A stretch of 64,000 bases of DNA from Epiperipatus broadwayi (lineage: Eukaryota > Onychophora > Udeonychophora > Euonychophora > Peripatidae). Within the stretch, counting starts at the first letter, position 1. Each line of letters opens with the position of its first letter. Location of the stretch: assembly GCA_028023455.1 (NCBI GenBank), contig JAQFVV010006215.1:12935473-12999472 (forward strand), written 5' to 3'. Below, piece after piece: positions 11,340-22,925 of this stretch. The position numbers and the translations under genes are program-made. The notes under the pieces were generated by a model that saw only the letters and a list, made by a program, of their open reading frames with translations, was not told where the DNA came from and ran no database searches.

Positions 11340-11457
11340 AAGACCATAAGACTCTGTCAAGCGTTGGTGGAATGATCAACACAGCTGCCTTACAAGCAGT
11401 TGTCCTGGGTTCGCTTCCTGACCAATGCTTTGACACATGGAAAAAAGACCATAAGAC
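11340..11457 (+). repeat. 92-bp tRNA-Val-like SINE with 13-bp target duplication
   Basis: The perfect direct repeat aagaccataagac flanks the insert at 11,340-11,352 and 11,445-11,457. The insert (11,353-11,444) is tRNA-like. It has an A box TGGTGGAATGA, an anticodon arm CTGC-CTTACAA-GCAG (TAC, valine), a B box GGTTCGCTTCC with one mismatch, and an acceptor-like stem extended to about 12 pairs (gtcaagcgttgg with ccaatgctttgac). A short A run precedes the right duplication. This is a retroposed copy of a tRNA-related RNA, inserted relatively recently given the intact duplications. T-stem mismatches and a wrong T-loop base argue against a working tRNA. Confidence 0.8.
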
Positions 11458-12930
11458 CCCGTATGTTCTTCAATTTTTCAAATGTGATAATATTAAATAT
11501 ATAGTTGTAAAATGCACATCTTCATTAAACAAGTAAATAAAGGGTAGTAGACTTTTAAAAATATTTTACAACAAATTTGAACATAATTCTGTAAGAAAAG
11601 CAGACCCCCTTTATGCTACAAAGATTATTTCAAAAATAATCTAAGAGGCACAATACTGATTTCTTTCATTCAAAGAATATACATGAAGGTAGAATATAAT
11701 AAAGAGTTATAATTAGATAGAGTGTTGAAGTCTTTCAAACAAAATAAAAACTAAAAGCAATTTATTTAAAGCCAGAACAATAAGAATTTGCATACATCTA
11801 CATCATGATTAATAGTTTCATGCAACAAATGTTTATTGAGTTTAGTTAACGCTGAATTTTGACTCCATTTTGATTAAATTTGAAATGTTATAGTGCCATA
11901 CTTTTTCCTTTTAGAGTGGAAAAATAAAATAGAATGCTGTTGGAAAAACATTAACTCAGGCAACTTCCATGTCATTAGAATACTTATATGTGTGTGTTTA
12001 TGCAAAGATTAAACACTAAGCTGAAAGCAAATGTGTGACCAATCAAATCAATTTCACAATGCATATGTATCGCATTCCATAATCACCTACCCTAATGAGT
12101 CTGCTAATTTTTTCACTCATTTATTAGCTTATAATAGTATGGAGTTGTTTAAAAGTGATTGGATTGATTATATATATATTATTTACATCAGATTAAATGT
12201 ATTATTCTCTAATATATCTCAAAAGATCTTGATTAGTGTAGAATAAGTATATTATTTTGAAATTTTGTTTTGCAGACAGTAGATGAAAATGAGTTCACTA
12301 CTAGATCTCAAATAACATTTCATCAATGTGGAAAAATTGTTTGTCAGCATTTGGAAGTATTTGCTTATTAAATATAAGCAGCTTAATTGTCTGTATTATA
12401 ACTTACTCGATTAGGGTGAAATAATTTTTTATTTACTTTAACTCATGATTTTTAATGCGATTTTAATACTTTAAAAAAAATAACTTCAGTTTTGATTAAT
12501 CATATAAATAATATCTTTCAATCAAAAATTATAAAATAGAAATATATATATATTACTAATTAAGTCGTGTGTACAATATAGTGAAATTAAAATAGGATTA
12601 TTAATTTTAAAGAGCTATGTAGCAAAATGATTGACACATTTACACATTATGTTTAAAACAGATTAAAATCTGGATGAATCTTGAAATTTTTTTTTCATGT
12701 AGCTAAAGCTTTCCAAGTAAATTTAAGATTTTTTCAGGCAATTGGCTCACAGACAAACAAATCGTTTAATTAAAAATTTGATTTGAAAATGCTAGAATGT
12801 AACAAAAAAATTTTTTAAAAAAAAGTTCTTATGAATAATTTTCTTTCACTATTCCTCCATGAAAAAGAGATTTTTAATTAAAACTTTGGGTTTTTAGTTC
12901 ATATTAAATTACTAACTGAAATTTATAAAG
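11458..12930. other. AT-rich DNA, presumed intron
   Basis: No exon, RNA gene or shared repeat found. A 71-codon open frame at 12,031 has no motif and no splice signal. Confidence 0.4.
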
Positions 12931-12941
12931 TAAGCAATTGT

Positions 12942-13085
12942 TTCATTGGCAGAGTAGTTTGTTGATGGGAAAATGTCTGTGGTTCAATTCTCAATTGGGG
13001 GGGGGGGGGAGATTCAGTTTGGGTATTTGATAGATGGCGCCTGGATTGTAATAAAAATGCTAAACAAATCTCATTTATAAATAAT
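12942..13085 (+). repeat. tRNA-derived SINE with poly-G tract
   Basis: The A box TGGCAGAGTAG (about 12,947) matches the consensus and lies at normal distance from a B-box-like GGTTCAATTCTC (about 12,984). A run of about 12 G (12,998-13,009) and a body containing tagatggcgcctggattg follow. It reads as a SINE head plus unrelated body. Target duplications were not identified. Confidence 0.5.
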
Positions 13086-15283
13086 TAAAGCATGCACTCA
13101 GTGCCGGAATATGTGTGACACTCCTCTTATCAGTTTTAAGGATAGCAGCATTTAAAAATCATAGTTCTGTTTTATGGTTAAAAACATCAGCACTCATCTG
13201 ATTAATCCAGATTATTTTTTAATATTCGCTCTGCAACATCTAAGAATAGTTATATACCTTCATACTAAACAATACAGAATAACTAGGTTGGCTTTGTATT
13301 AGATACCTGAAAAAATACACTTCATGTAAATGTAATAATCACTATAATTTGAAGTCATTCTCACTTCAACCCTTAACATCATAATAGTAAGTACATTCCT
13401 GTTAATAATCAATATAAAAAACAACAACTGTATTTTAAAAGAATAAACATAAAGTGATGCGATAAAGATAAGAACTAATATTTCACACTCCCAAGTTTAT
13501 CCTAATAAAAATATACACATTACATACAAAAACTAAATGGATTAATATGATTTGAAAGATAATATTTTAAACAAATATTACTGAACAATTTTCTTTTCTT
13601 TTTTGCAAATAAAGTAACAAAATTTTGGTATGAATTAAATTACGATTTTATACCCCCCCACCCCCATTAACTGACTAACTAAAAAAAGTATTTCTTCTCT
13701 TTGAAAACTTGTTATATATTAACATACATCACTACCTTTTCTTAATGTTTTTTTTTTTTTACTGCTTCTTTTCATGCACAGTTAATAAACTATTTTAATA
13801 ATAAACAGGTTAACCCAGTTTCTCTCTTTTTTTATTATAAACTCAACGTCCATGCTTATTAAGGAGTAAAGCACTTTGTATTCATTTATAACTGATTTAA
13901 TTTAACTATAAAACAAAATATAGTATTTCATAGTTGATGATTATAAAAAAATATATATATAATAAGAATTACGAAGAAAATAAGAATAAAAACCAGAAAA
14001 TAAATTTTATCAATATATATATAGGAGGAATAAAAGCTTGCATTTTAAGTTGATTGCAAGCAATTTTATTAACAGACAATACTGCAGAATAATGAAACAA
14101 TATAGTAACTATGATTTTTTTAAAAAAGTACAATAGTAAATTATAAATTGTGTGATAATATATGATATGTTTCATCTCTTTATGCAATTAGAATTCAGTT
14201 ATGATTGCTATATTATATTATTAAATTAAAACATATAATGATGAATAAACATGTATAGTGATTTTTGTTTATTAATATTATGACATAATTGGGAACTCAT
14301 CATCATTATATCCACAATGACATAATACTATGAACAATAATTGCAATTTATAGACAATAAAATAAATATACTGATATTTGGACAACAGATAATCCAAGAT
14401 GTATGTTAACTGTAAAAAAAAATATAGTAGTCACTAAATAACATACACTTTATCAAAAAAAATGCTGTTTTCATTACTTTCATTTTGCTTGTTAGTCACA
14501 ATGCAGTTCCACAATTTTGAGCATATTTTATATATAAATAACATGTACTAAATGCTGAAAATAGCAAAGGTGATGTCAAAATTAAAGAAGCAGAAAGATT
14601 TACTATTGATAAGATAATTGAACTATTGGATAATTTAATAAGAATGTTAGTCAAACATACTTTTGTGATTGAACAAGAGCTAAACATTTTTGGTTTAAGA
14701 AAAATTAGATAACTAGAATCAAAACACCTGAAAGAGCTTCACCAGAATGGAATATTAAAAAGAACAACTAAGAAAATATTTTTTATAAGCACTGTAAATA
14801 GTAAATTAGTATTAAATTTTTATTTAATTAGTAATTATTTTTAAACTTTATAGTTAGTTTTTGTCATTTTTAGGTGATCACTTGCAAACTGGCAAGGTCA
14901 TTAACTTGGCAAGATTTTGAAATCAACAATCCTGAAATATTGGTATTCTGCATATATACATTTACCACAATGAATTAAAATTTTAAATTATTTTTAATAT
15001 TATAACTATTAATTTTATCATTTTGAAAAAAAAATTTTTTTAAATATATGTATACATTTTGATGGTGTAAAAGGCTTATTAAAAATTAAGATACTATAAT
15101 AAATTATGATTAAAAGAAAAAAAAAGTAAAAGTAAATAGTGATGTCATCTACTGAAGTCAAGAAAAAATTTACACTAATGGAAGATTTCAAATTAAATTG
15201 GCATTTATAATGTAATAACTGAAACTGAAAAATTTGATTTTACTAAATGAAATGTTATAATTGGAAATACTTTGGACATACTG
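13086..15283. other. AT-rich DNA, presumed intron; one weak coding relic
   Basis: Mostly featureless. On the plus strand at about 14,568-14,720 an open stretch reads KEAERFTIDKIIELLDNLIR and continues through EQELNIFGLRKIR before a stop; it looks like a helical protein relic of a mobile element, but I do not recognise the family. C and T homopolymers occur near 13,650 and 13,745. Confidence 0.35.
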
Positions 15284-15287
15284 CTAA

Positions 15288-17795
15288 TGTAACAGTCAGA
15301 AAACGTGACTCGTAAACATAGTGCAGAATTCGACCACCATACAGAACAGCAGCACCATCGAGTAGCGAAGCCACCCGTGGTACTGAGTTCGAACATAGTT
15401 TTTCGGTTCCACAATACAATCCATGAAACAACGCATCTGATGCGACATTAGTAAATATTTCCTTAGGCACGGTGGTCAGGGATATGCAAGAGATTCATGA
15501 TTTTATTCTCGAGTTAGCCAATAATCAAACTAATATTAATTAAACATTCATATTTACATAATCGAGGAAATATTATATAGAATGGGTATCGAATAAATGA
15601 AACGTAAATGCAGACGTATAGTTTAAAATTATTTATTAACACATTTTAAGAAGATCATTTACTAATAATATTTTATGGACTAACAGCTTCAGTAGCGGGA
15701 TTTGCAACATGATTATATTTTAAAGAATACATTATTTATTTGTTTACAAAAGCAATTATTTATTTGAGGCGTAATCTAGCTACCTAAAATTCTCGAGTAA
15801 GTATTTCTAATGCATGCCTGGAGGGATTTATACCTTTGCAATGCAAGAGTCTAAAGTATGGGTTATAAGAGTAACGGCAGACATATATTTATTTAATTAA
15901 AATATTTATTTGTAACTAAGAGCAAACATTTATTTGAGAGTGAATTACGAAGATAATGCAGAGGCGGAGTGATATATAGAATAATAAAATTAAGTAAAGG
16001 AACACGTGGTACACTTTAGAAAGGCGATATGGAATGGCAGTATATTGAAACTGCAATGCCGCGAATGAGTTTATAAAACTGTCGGGCTGGTCTCTGCCTC
16101 GGCCCGATGAAGTAAGGTGTCACATAAGCATAACCAGGGACAAGCGGTATGTGTCGCAATTTGCCTGCTGGCTGCATGACAAGTCAAATCCTATGGGAGC
16201 ATTTATTATGTCCGCTTGTGTTGGACGGCTGGGGTTAATTTCAACCCTGAAGAATCCGGAAATTTCATGGCGGAATGGGTCATCGCGTCTCTAAAACGTA
16301 ACACATGTATACTGTATAAATGATTATGATGAGATTTAAGTAGATTTCTGACTCGGCCCTACATTATCAACATTTACTAAAGAACGTTGGCGACTCTCAA
16401 AGAAATGTAATTTTCTAGAATTATTCATGATGATTTAATAAATACAAAACATATATAAATTGGGACTTATTATAACTAAAATGTCAGCCATTTGCAAAGT
16501 AATAGACCCCTGCTTTACAATAAATGATGCACTGAATGCGTGTCAATTTATATGAAAGTTAAGTTATTTAGGAAAGTACATATTAATGAAAATGTGACAC
16601 GCATTCACTGTTTCAAACGATCATAGATTTAAACTTTAAAAATAGAGACAATTGTGAGCATGCAATAATTAATAAATATAGATAAAATGTAGATTTTAGA
16701 AATACGCACCCAAGATAGAATGAGGTAAGCTAGATTAGTAGAGAAATTTACACATTAATTTAATTATTCAGTTTTAGTTATACATATGGTAGTTTTTACA
16801 TTTTATAATTTAGATAAGTAGTATGAAGAAGAGCTATAGCATATTATTAGAGTACTCTAGAGTTTGAACACAGACAGGTACCTGTTTTATAAGAAGTTTT
16901 CTGATTCCATTAATTTAGCAGCAACAGTTCACGAGTGGCAATTCTTTCTTGTATTTAGATATTTCATTTACTTTCACAGTAGCAGCAGCTTTCTCATTTA
17001 TTTCAGGCAGCAGATCTTCATCGTGAATTTATGACGGGCAATGGAAAGTTCGGCATCCGATAGGCCATCTCCCGATGGAGAATAATCTAGGTGCTTTACT
17101 CGGTCATACCTTGGCAGGAACAAATTATTTTATATTTTTGGAGACTCACAGTGATCGAGAGCAAAGCTAAAGTTTAAGTGAATGTCTCCAGCAAGTCTAA
17201 GATGGCCTCTTTTCTTATCTTGATCTTTCACATTTTTGTTAAGATATTTTTAGGTTCTACTTAATCTGTCCTGAGGATAATCAATGCATTTTGTTGGTTT
17301 TTAATTAAAGAAAGCTGCCGTTCTATTGTTTACTTTTTACATTTACTAATTACATTTTGGGGAATTTTTCTTTAATTAATCTATTATCTATCACTGACCG
17401 ATGCTTTTAAATTTCAAAGACAAAAAGGAAACATAAGATTATTTTAACGTTTAATTAAATATTACATCAGATTTTTTTAGAATTATTATTAAACAAAATT
17501 TAAACAAAGCAATAAATACGAACTTTATAATCCAAAATAAATGATTAAAATTATACAAAATTATACAACTAAAAGAAATCTAAATTATATTATTTTATCC
17601 CTATTTATTGCCTTTAATTTGAGATCGAAATGTGTGCGTGTTTATGCTGAATTCTACATATATTTATACATTTTTAATATTGCTACACACACAATTCGAT
17701 ACCAAAAAGTTTAAATTTGGGCGGGATAGATCGGTCAGTGAGAGACGACAGAAAAAGGTGAAACTTAAGATTCGAATACGAATCTTACTGTTTCA
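15288..17795. mobile_element. Long solo-LTR-like element, copy 1 (2.5 kb)
   Basis: Begins TGTAACAG and ends CTGTTTCA, a one-base variant of the reverse complement CTGTTACA. Flanks are ctaa (15,284-15,287) and ttaa (17,796-17,799), a 4-bp target duplication with one mismatch. It is clearly less AT-rich than its surroundings and is alignable nearly end to end with 34,011-37,070. No protein-coding domain is visible: the short ORFs inside read as accidental. No internal region or second LTR is next to it, so the best reading is a solo LTR or an LTR-like non-autonomous element of a Ty3/gypsy-type family. Orientation is not determined. Confidence 0.7.
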
Positions 17796-18460
17796 TTAAT
17801 GAATGTAGAAAATAAACTGCGAAACTTGTAAAAAGTTATATTTATATAATATTATTTTTTAAAAAAGCAAACTGAAGAAAATAAAGTTGCTTTTGCAATA
17901 CAAATAAGTTGAGATCACAAAATATAACATAATGGATTTTGGTATTCTTATTTTCTATGATTAGTTCTCAATCTTGATATCATAGTTATAAGATTTCAAT
18001 AGTAAAATATTAATAATAATCTAATCACAAAAAAATGAAGATAAGGAAGAATAGGCCGGCTCTAATTTTGAAGTTTATATATCCCAAACTTAGTAAAAGT
18101 ATATTGCCAGTTAAGTAGTGGGAAGATGGTATTAATAAATTCAAAAAATATGGTTTATACAAATAAATTTTTCATTACTTGTAAAATTGAAGATGGAATG
18201 TATATGATTTATTCAAAAAAATTTCAAATAATGATAAGGTAATAAATTTTACAGATTGTGGAAAACAAAAATGGAGCTGTAATTGGCTTTAAAAATTAGA
18301 ATATTTAAATTCATCTTGAATAAAAAAAATTGAAAAGTTTATGTGAAAAAAGAAAGATTTAAAAAAAGTTGGATTTACTGACATATGCTTAAAAGCAAAA
18401 CAAAAATACTCATACAATCCAAACTTATTATAGAACAATAGAAATTAAACAAGACAAAAC
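17796..18460. other. AT-rich DNA
   Basis: No feature recognised between the LTR-like copy and the foldback half copy. Confidence 0.4.
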
Positions 18461-18464
18461 TCCA

Positions 18465-18655
18465 TACAGTAGTGCCACCCTGAGCCAACCAGAGTAATCA
18501 ATGGATTCCAGAAGGCTTGTGCATAAAATCCCTATCTAGTGCCTACTCATCCAATATCCCCAGACTAGTTTCTGGCTTGTGGCCTTTGTCAGTAAGGAGT
18601 CTTGGATCTGAGAGCACTACACCTAGATCAGGATCTAATGCAACCCTCCAGCAGC
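18465..18655 (-). repeat. Half copy of hammerhead foldback family 1
   Basis: Shares ccatacagtagtgccaccct and the following 140 bp with the left arm of the element at 18,838-19,283, then diverges after tcagtaagg. Read on the minus strand it carries CTGACAA, helix II GGC-CACAA-GCC, GAAA, helix III ACT/AGT and the GUC triplet. Base 8 of the core is A instead of the essential G. Confidence 0.75.
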
Positions 18656-18837
18656 CACCTTTTATCTCTATTACAAAACTATAAGAATGAAATTGGAAAA
18701 TGCAATAATATTTTCAATCTAAGCTTATTAGCTTATATAGTCATATGGGTCTGAACTCAGTTCAGCACCCATACATTTTGGTGTCTTTTGGCTTTTTAAC
18801 AACCATAGCCACCACTATTCCATTAGGCAGGATTGGT

Positions 18838-19283
18838 GTTAAACCACTAAACATCACATGATCACCATCTCTTATACTAGCACATAATTGTTATCAAACA
18901 ATGCAAAACTCTCCATACAGTAGTACCACCCTGTGCCAAACAGAGTAATCAATGGATGCCAGAAGGCTTGTGCATAAAATCCCTATCTAGTACCTACTCA
19001 TCCAATATCCCCAGACTAGTTTCTGGCTTGTGGCCTTTGTCAGTGAGAAATGCTCTCAGATCGAAGGCTCCTCACTGACAAAGGCCACAAGTCAGAAACT
19101 AGTCTGGGGATATTGGATGAGTAGGCACTAGATAGGGATTTTATGCACAAGCCTTCTGGCATCCATTGATTACTCTGTTTGCCACAGGGTGGCACTACTG
19201 TATGGAGAGTTTTGCCTTGTTTAATAATAATTATGTGCCAGTATAAGAGATGGTGATCATGTGATGTTTAGTGGTTTATAACA
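18838..19283. repeat. Foldback element, hammerhead family 1 (well preserved copy)
   Basis: Arms of about 210 bp are nearly identical and meet around 19,055-19,068. Examples are catcacatgatcaccatctc on the left and gagatggtgatcatgtgatg on the right. Each arm carries a hammerhead-like motif pointing inward-to-outward: left on the minus strand (about 18,995-19,045), right on the plus strand (19,069-19,110). Both have CTGACAA, helix II GGCC-ACAA with GCC or GTC, GAAA, helix III ACT/AGT and GUC. The high arm identity indicates a young or converted copy. Confidence 0.85.
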
Positions 19284-20040
19284 ATAGAAATTACAATATT
19301 TAGATGTATGGAATTGAAAAAATCAATACTGTTCATATGTATACACCCTATTTTATATATTTCTTAATGACATTAGGATTTATGAAAAGTTTTAATTTTG
19401 AAAAGCAATGGAATTTATTCTGAATTTAAAACTGATTTGAAAATGCATTTATGATATCTTGAATTTCAAATGTATATTTTTATGATAATTCACTTTTAGT
19501 ATTTTAAATAAATTAAATAATGCTGGAAATGAGTAAAAAAAAAAATTATTTAAATACCAAATTTATAAAACGTTTGGAAAAAAAACATTATTTCCAATGC
19601 TAGTCATTAACTTGAATTAAATTCTATTTCACAATAGGAAAACTATATCTGAATTTCATTGTTAAGTTTTATTTTTTGTTTTTTTTGCACAATTTATTTT
19701 AATAGTTAAAATAATAATAAATAAATATGTTACATAATATAAATAAGTGAAGTTTTAATAGTTAAAACAATTTAGAGAAATTTAAATACCTTTTTACTTG
19801 ACAATATTTAAAAAACTTTGTCATTGACTGTATTACACTTAACATATTAATAGGAATGTTTTAAGCAAAGCAGTAAGTTTTTAATGTTTAAAAAATAACA
19901 TTTTTTAAGAGTTATGATTTCAAAGATTAAAACAATTTTTTTTTTTAATTTTGCAGTTATTACATGATAAATAATAATATTTTTGTAGTTTATTCAGTCT
20001 GTTAAGCAACATAGTTTAATTAAATAAGTACCAAATATTT
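19284..20040. other. AT-rich DNA, presumed intron
   Basis: Nothing recognised. It is immediately downstream, on the minus strand, of the signal-peptide exon donor. Confidence 0.4.
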
Positions 20041-20046
20041 ACTTAC

Positions 20047-20103
20047 CACTTTAACATTTAGTATGAGAAACAAGAAATATAAAATGATTTGCCATTTGGG
20101 CAT
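20047..20103 (-). CDS. Putative first coding exon encoding a signal peptide
   Basis: On the minus strand an ATG at 20,103 opens MPKWQIILYFLFLILNVKV, then a strong donor GTG|GTAAGT (rc ACTTAC at 20,041-20,046) ends the exon in phase 0 after exactly 19 codons. One positive residue followed by a run of hydrophobic residues is typical of a secretory signal peptide. A good acceptor (ctctattgtag, ending near 20,196) could place about 90 bp of 5' leader in the same exon, and a CAG|GTATAG donor near 20,329 could end a non-coding upstream exon. The SRCR exon at 5,130 enters in phase 0, so splicing would join secretion signal to SRCR domain. Short exons of this kind can arise by chance, so confidence is moderate. 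Confidence 0.4.
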
Positions 20104-21180
20104 ATGACAGTAGGTAATTAAATTGATTATATGTGAATAACACAATTTTACCGTATAGATAAAAAGAATTTATAAATTCTTTTAATATCTACAATAGAGA
20201 AAATAAATTTATTAGAATTATAATGTTGGAGTAAATTAATTTTATCCTAAATAAAAATATTATTAATTAGATAGAGAAAACATTTGAAAATTCCATGGGC
20301 AAACAAAAAAAAAAACAATTCTATACCTGAACTGGTTAGATTGAAGTCTTGCTTTGGGTCATATTATGAAATGATTTAATCCATATAAAAAGAGTATAGA
20401 TTAGAAGTGAAATAAGAAATGGATTACCAGTTTGTAGATGGATAGACTCTATCATCACAATAATGAAAATGCTTTGGACTTATTTTGAAAAACCAAATAA
20501 ATAACAAAAAATTCTGAATAAATGCTATTCATATAATTTCCACATATCAATGTCAACTTGTCAATACCTAATAATAATAATTCTTATAAATAATATATTT
20601 TACTTATTTTAATATTTTTTTAAAAAAAATGAAAGTATAAAAATAAATAAAAAAATAAAACTAACAGCTTAAGATTAATCATTATTGCATTTTTTGTTAT
20701 GGATCCCTAATTTAAATCTTATGAAAATTGTGATGCAACTACAAGTACCATTGTCTGTATAATTATGAGCAATACCTTTATAAAAATCTTTTAAATAAAA
20801 TATATATCTTAATGCTTATAATTTTTTTTTAGAAAGTTTTTTTTTTTCAGTTCCTTCAATTTATTTTTATTCATTACAAATTTATTTCTAAATTAATTTC
20901 AAAAGCTTCTAAATATATATTTTTCCTTCATGTTACATCCTATATTAACCTTTCTTAATCTTTTTGAAGTTGCAGAATGCTTTTGATTACATAATATTAT
21001 GGAAAAATCAACACTTAATAGCATATGTATATAAGATAATTCAGTCAGAACATTATAATAAAAATATGTATGAACATCCATACCTTTTATTAAAAATTAT
21101 ACATTAATTATTACATAGCAAAAAAAAAAACATTAATTAAACAAATTATTATATTATAAAAAGTTATTAAAATTATTTTA
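20104..21180. other. AT-rich DNA, possible 5' leader and upstream region
   Basis: Contains possible splice signals for the leader of the preceding gene (see that entry) and otherwise A/T runs. I saw no match between this segment and 25.6-26.9 kb, so flanking LTRs of the gypsy element are not evident. Confidence 0.35.
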
Positions 21181-21249
21181 CAGACAATCCCAATGTAGAC
21201 AGCAATCACAAACTATTGTCAAGGCAACCTATATATAGTATACATTATA

Positions 21250-21461
21250 TAAATATAGCTATTAGAAACCAGTCAATACTTAGAAAATATGTTATATGTA
21301 AAAAGCAGATATTTGAATTGTCTATAGGATGGTAATAGTTCATAAAGGTCAATTGCTAGAATTTCATTTGGCTTTTGTGGCATGCTAGGCTGTAATATTC
21401 TAGTATAAGTTCTATTAAGAGGTTTGGACTTTAGACATATTTGACAAGTTTTTAGTGTCAT
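21250..21461 (-). pseudogene. Integrase zinc-binding/core junction relic
   Basis: The reading contains C-Q-I-C-L-K-S-K (the C-C half of the H-H-C-C zinc finger), an LQPSMPQKP linker and AIDLYELLPSYRQFKYLLF with FSKY shortly after. This corresponds to the start of the catalytic core, where the Asp of I-D-L-Y is the first D of the D-D-E triad. The frame is lost after FSKY, so the remaining D and E are absent. The N-terminal histidines are in degraded sequence upstream. Confidence 0.8.
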
Positions 21462-21899
21462 TATAATGCAAAATTATAATTGTGGCCAATAAAACACTTG
21501 ACAAAAGATATATTCTATTTTGCATGGACCTTAGTAACCATACCAACAGTGTGTATACATCATAAGTTTCTTGTGTAGAGATTGGAAAAAAAGTATCATC
21601 CAAATGTCTTTATCTTGCAGTACATTGCAACCTAAAATATTATTAATTAATTTATATTTTTCTCCCATTCCTCAAATGTTATTATATTCTGGATGATTTC
21701 TGAGGAGTTTTTCTTCTAAATATAAAATAATATTCATATAGCATGGGTCATTTTTCTGTACATTTAAATTCTTCAGGTCATCTAATGAGCTGTCTATTGC
21801 TAAAGTAGGAGGACAAGAACAAGAGCATTTTCTACTAAAGAATGTTATGTGGTAACCTTGATAAGAGTATGATTAAGAATGTCAGCAAATATATTTTCT

Positions 21900-22180
21900 A
21901 AACCTGAACAATAAATGAGAAAGACTCCAACAAATAAGTTGATCATTTTAAAAACTCCTATTTAAAAATTGCAAACTTTTGTGATCAGTAATAACTTCTG
22001 AACCCAATAAAAATTTATTATAAGTGCAAACAATAGCTAGTTTTCTTTTCCATTATGTTACAGCACCTCTCAAATAAAATATAATACTTTGGGTTGTTGA
22101 AGATAATTAATTTGAAAGAGTACAACTCCCAAACCATATGCACTATTGTCGGATTGAACATAGAAAGGTGTATTAAAATT
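21900..22180 (-). pseudogene. RNase H relic of the gypsy element
   Basis: In broken frames the minus strand reads PFYVQSDNSAYGLGVVLFQ, the counterpart of the P-hydrophobic-x-T-D-A-S-x-x-G-L-G-A-V-L-x-Q block with its first catalytic Asp. Further on comes a V-I-T-D-H-K-S-L-Q-F-L segment matching the T-D-H-K-x-L block. Several stops intervene. Confidence 0.75.
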
Positions 22181-22183
22181 TGA

Positions 22184-22648
22184 TTATACCAATACAACAG
22201 TATGTAAACATTTATCTTTGACTATTTGAAAATGATTTTGCTGTTGATCACTCCATTCCCATCTTTGGTTTTTCAGCAGTAATTTAACTAAGAATTCAAA
22301 ATCTTTGGCAAAATTTTGACAGAATCTGTGATAGAAGTTGTATAATCCTAAAAAAGATCTTAACTGCTTCTTATTATTTGAAGTGGGAAAATTTTCAATT
22401 GCTTGGATTTTATCTGAATACAGTTGAATTCCCGTTTTCTTTGCTACATGACCCCAAAATGCTATCTTCTCCATGCAACTTTTCTTCAAGTTGATCTTAA
22501 GTGTCATAAATATTCCTAAAAAAAAAGATTTTAAATAGAAAAGATATTCTTCTATATTATAGGATGTAATAACAACATCATCCACATACATAACTATGGT
22601 AGTCTTAATATAATCTGACAATATACAATCTAAACATCTTAAGAACAA
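22184..22648 (-). pseudogene. Gypsy reverse transcriptase, catalytic palm and thumb (open frame)
   Basis: A 154-codon open frame begins within RT. It holds the catalytic Y-V-D-D box (MYVDDVVITS), a W-G-H-V block, and FLGLYNFYHRFCQNFA, the highly conserved F-L-G-L-x-x-Y-Y-R-x-F-I-x-x-F-A motif of Ty3/gypsy RT. It ends W-E-W-S-D and Q-x-x-F, the RT/RNase H connection. RT would copy element RNA into DNA in cytoplasmic particles. The frame has survived by chance or recent loss, because the sequence on both sides is broken. Confidence 0.9.
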
Positions 22649-22714
22649 ATAGCATCATTTGGAACTTATGAATGAATATCTTTCATATTCTATCTTCAAG
22701 ATAAAGGGATATTT

Positions 22715-22925
22715 TCCAATAACTAGTTGTAGTAAATAATATTTAATTTATAAAGTGCAAACAGTATTTGAAATTAAACAGAGAGGCTGCAAACCTCTCA
22801 TGCTTATTAGCCAATCAGGTGTTATTAATAGCGATCAAATCGTAAATACAAGACAGAGAATTTAACAAGAAGAGGGCGTCCACCCTCCTCTTTACTTGTC
22901 TTTCTATATATATGATCTTATCTTT
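22715..22925. repeat. About 200-bp insertion within RT with two GC-rich hairpins
   Basis: RT homology stops after FKDK (about 22,925, minus strand) and resumes at YWKISLYLEDR (about 22,715), the counterpart of G-Y-W-Q-I-x-L-x-x-E-D-R. Between them lies less AT-rich DNA with two hairpins: aagagggcgtcc with accctcctctt (about 22,869-22,891) and gagaggctgcaaacctctc. About ten RT residues are missing. It looks like a small non-autonomous element or a deletion/insertion event. No target duplication was identified and no other copy is in the window. Confidence 0.5.

Noticed and set aside
11353-11444. Functional tRNA-Val gene
   Set aside because: Target duplications and an A tail show retroposition; T-stem pairs and a T-loop base are wrong for a working tRNA.
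15205-15470. Overlapping minus-strand frames, 69-71 codons
   Set aside because: They lie across the start of the LTR-like copy; the matching region in copy 2 (33,967-34,202) also gives only short, differently framed ORFs.
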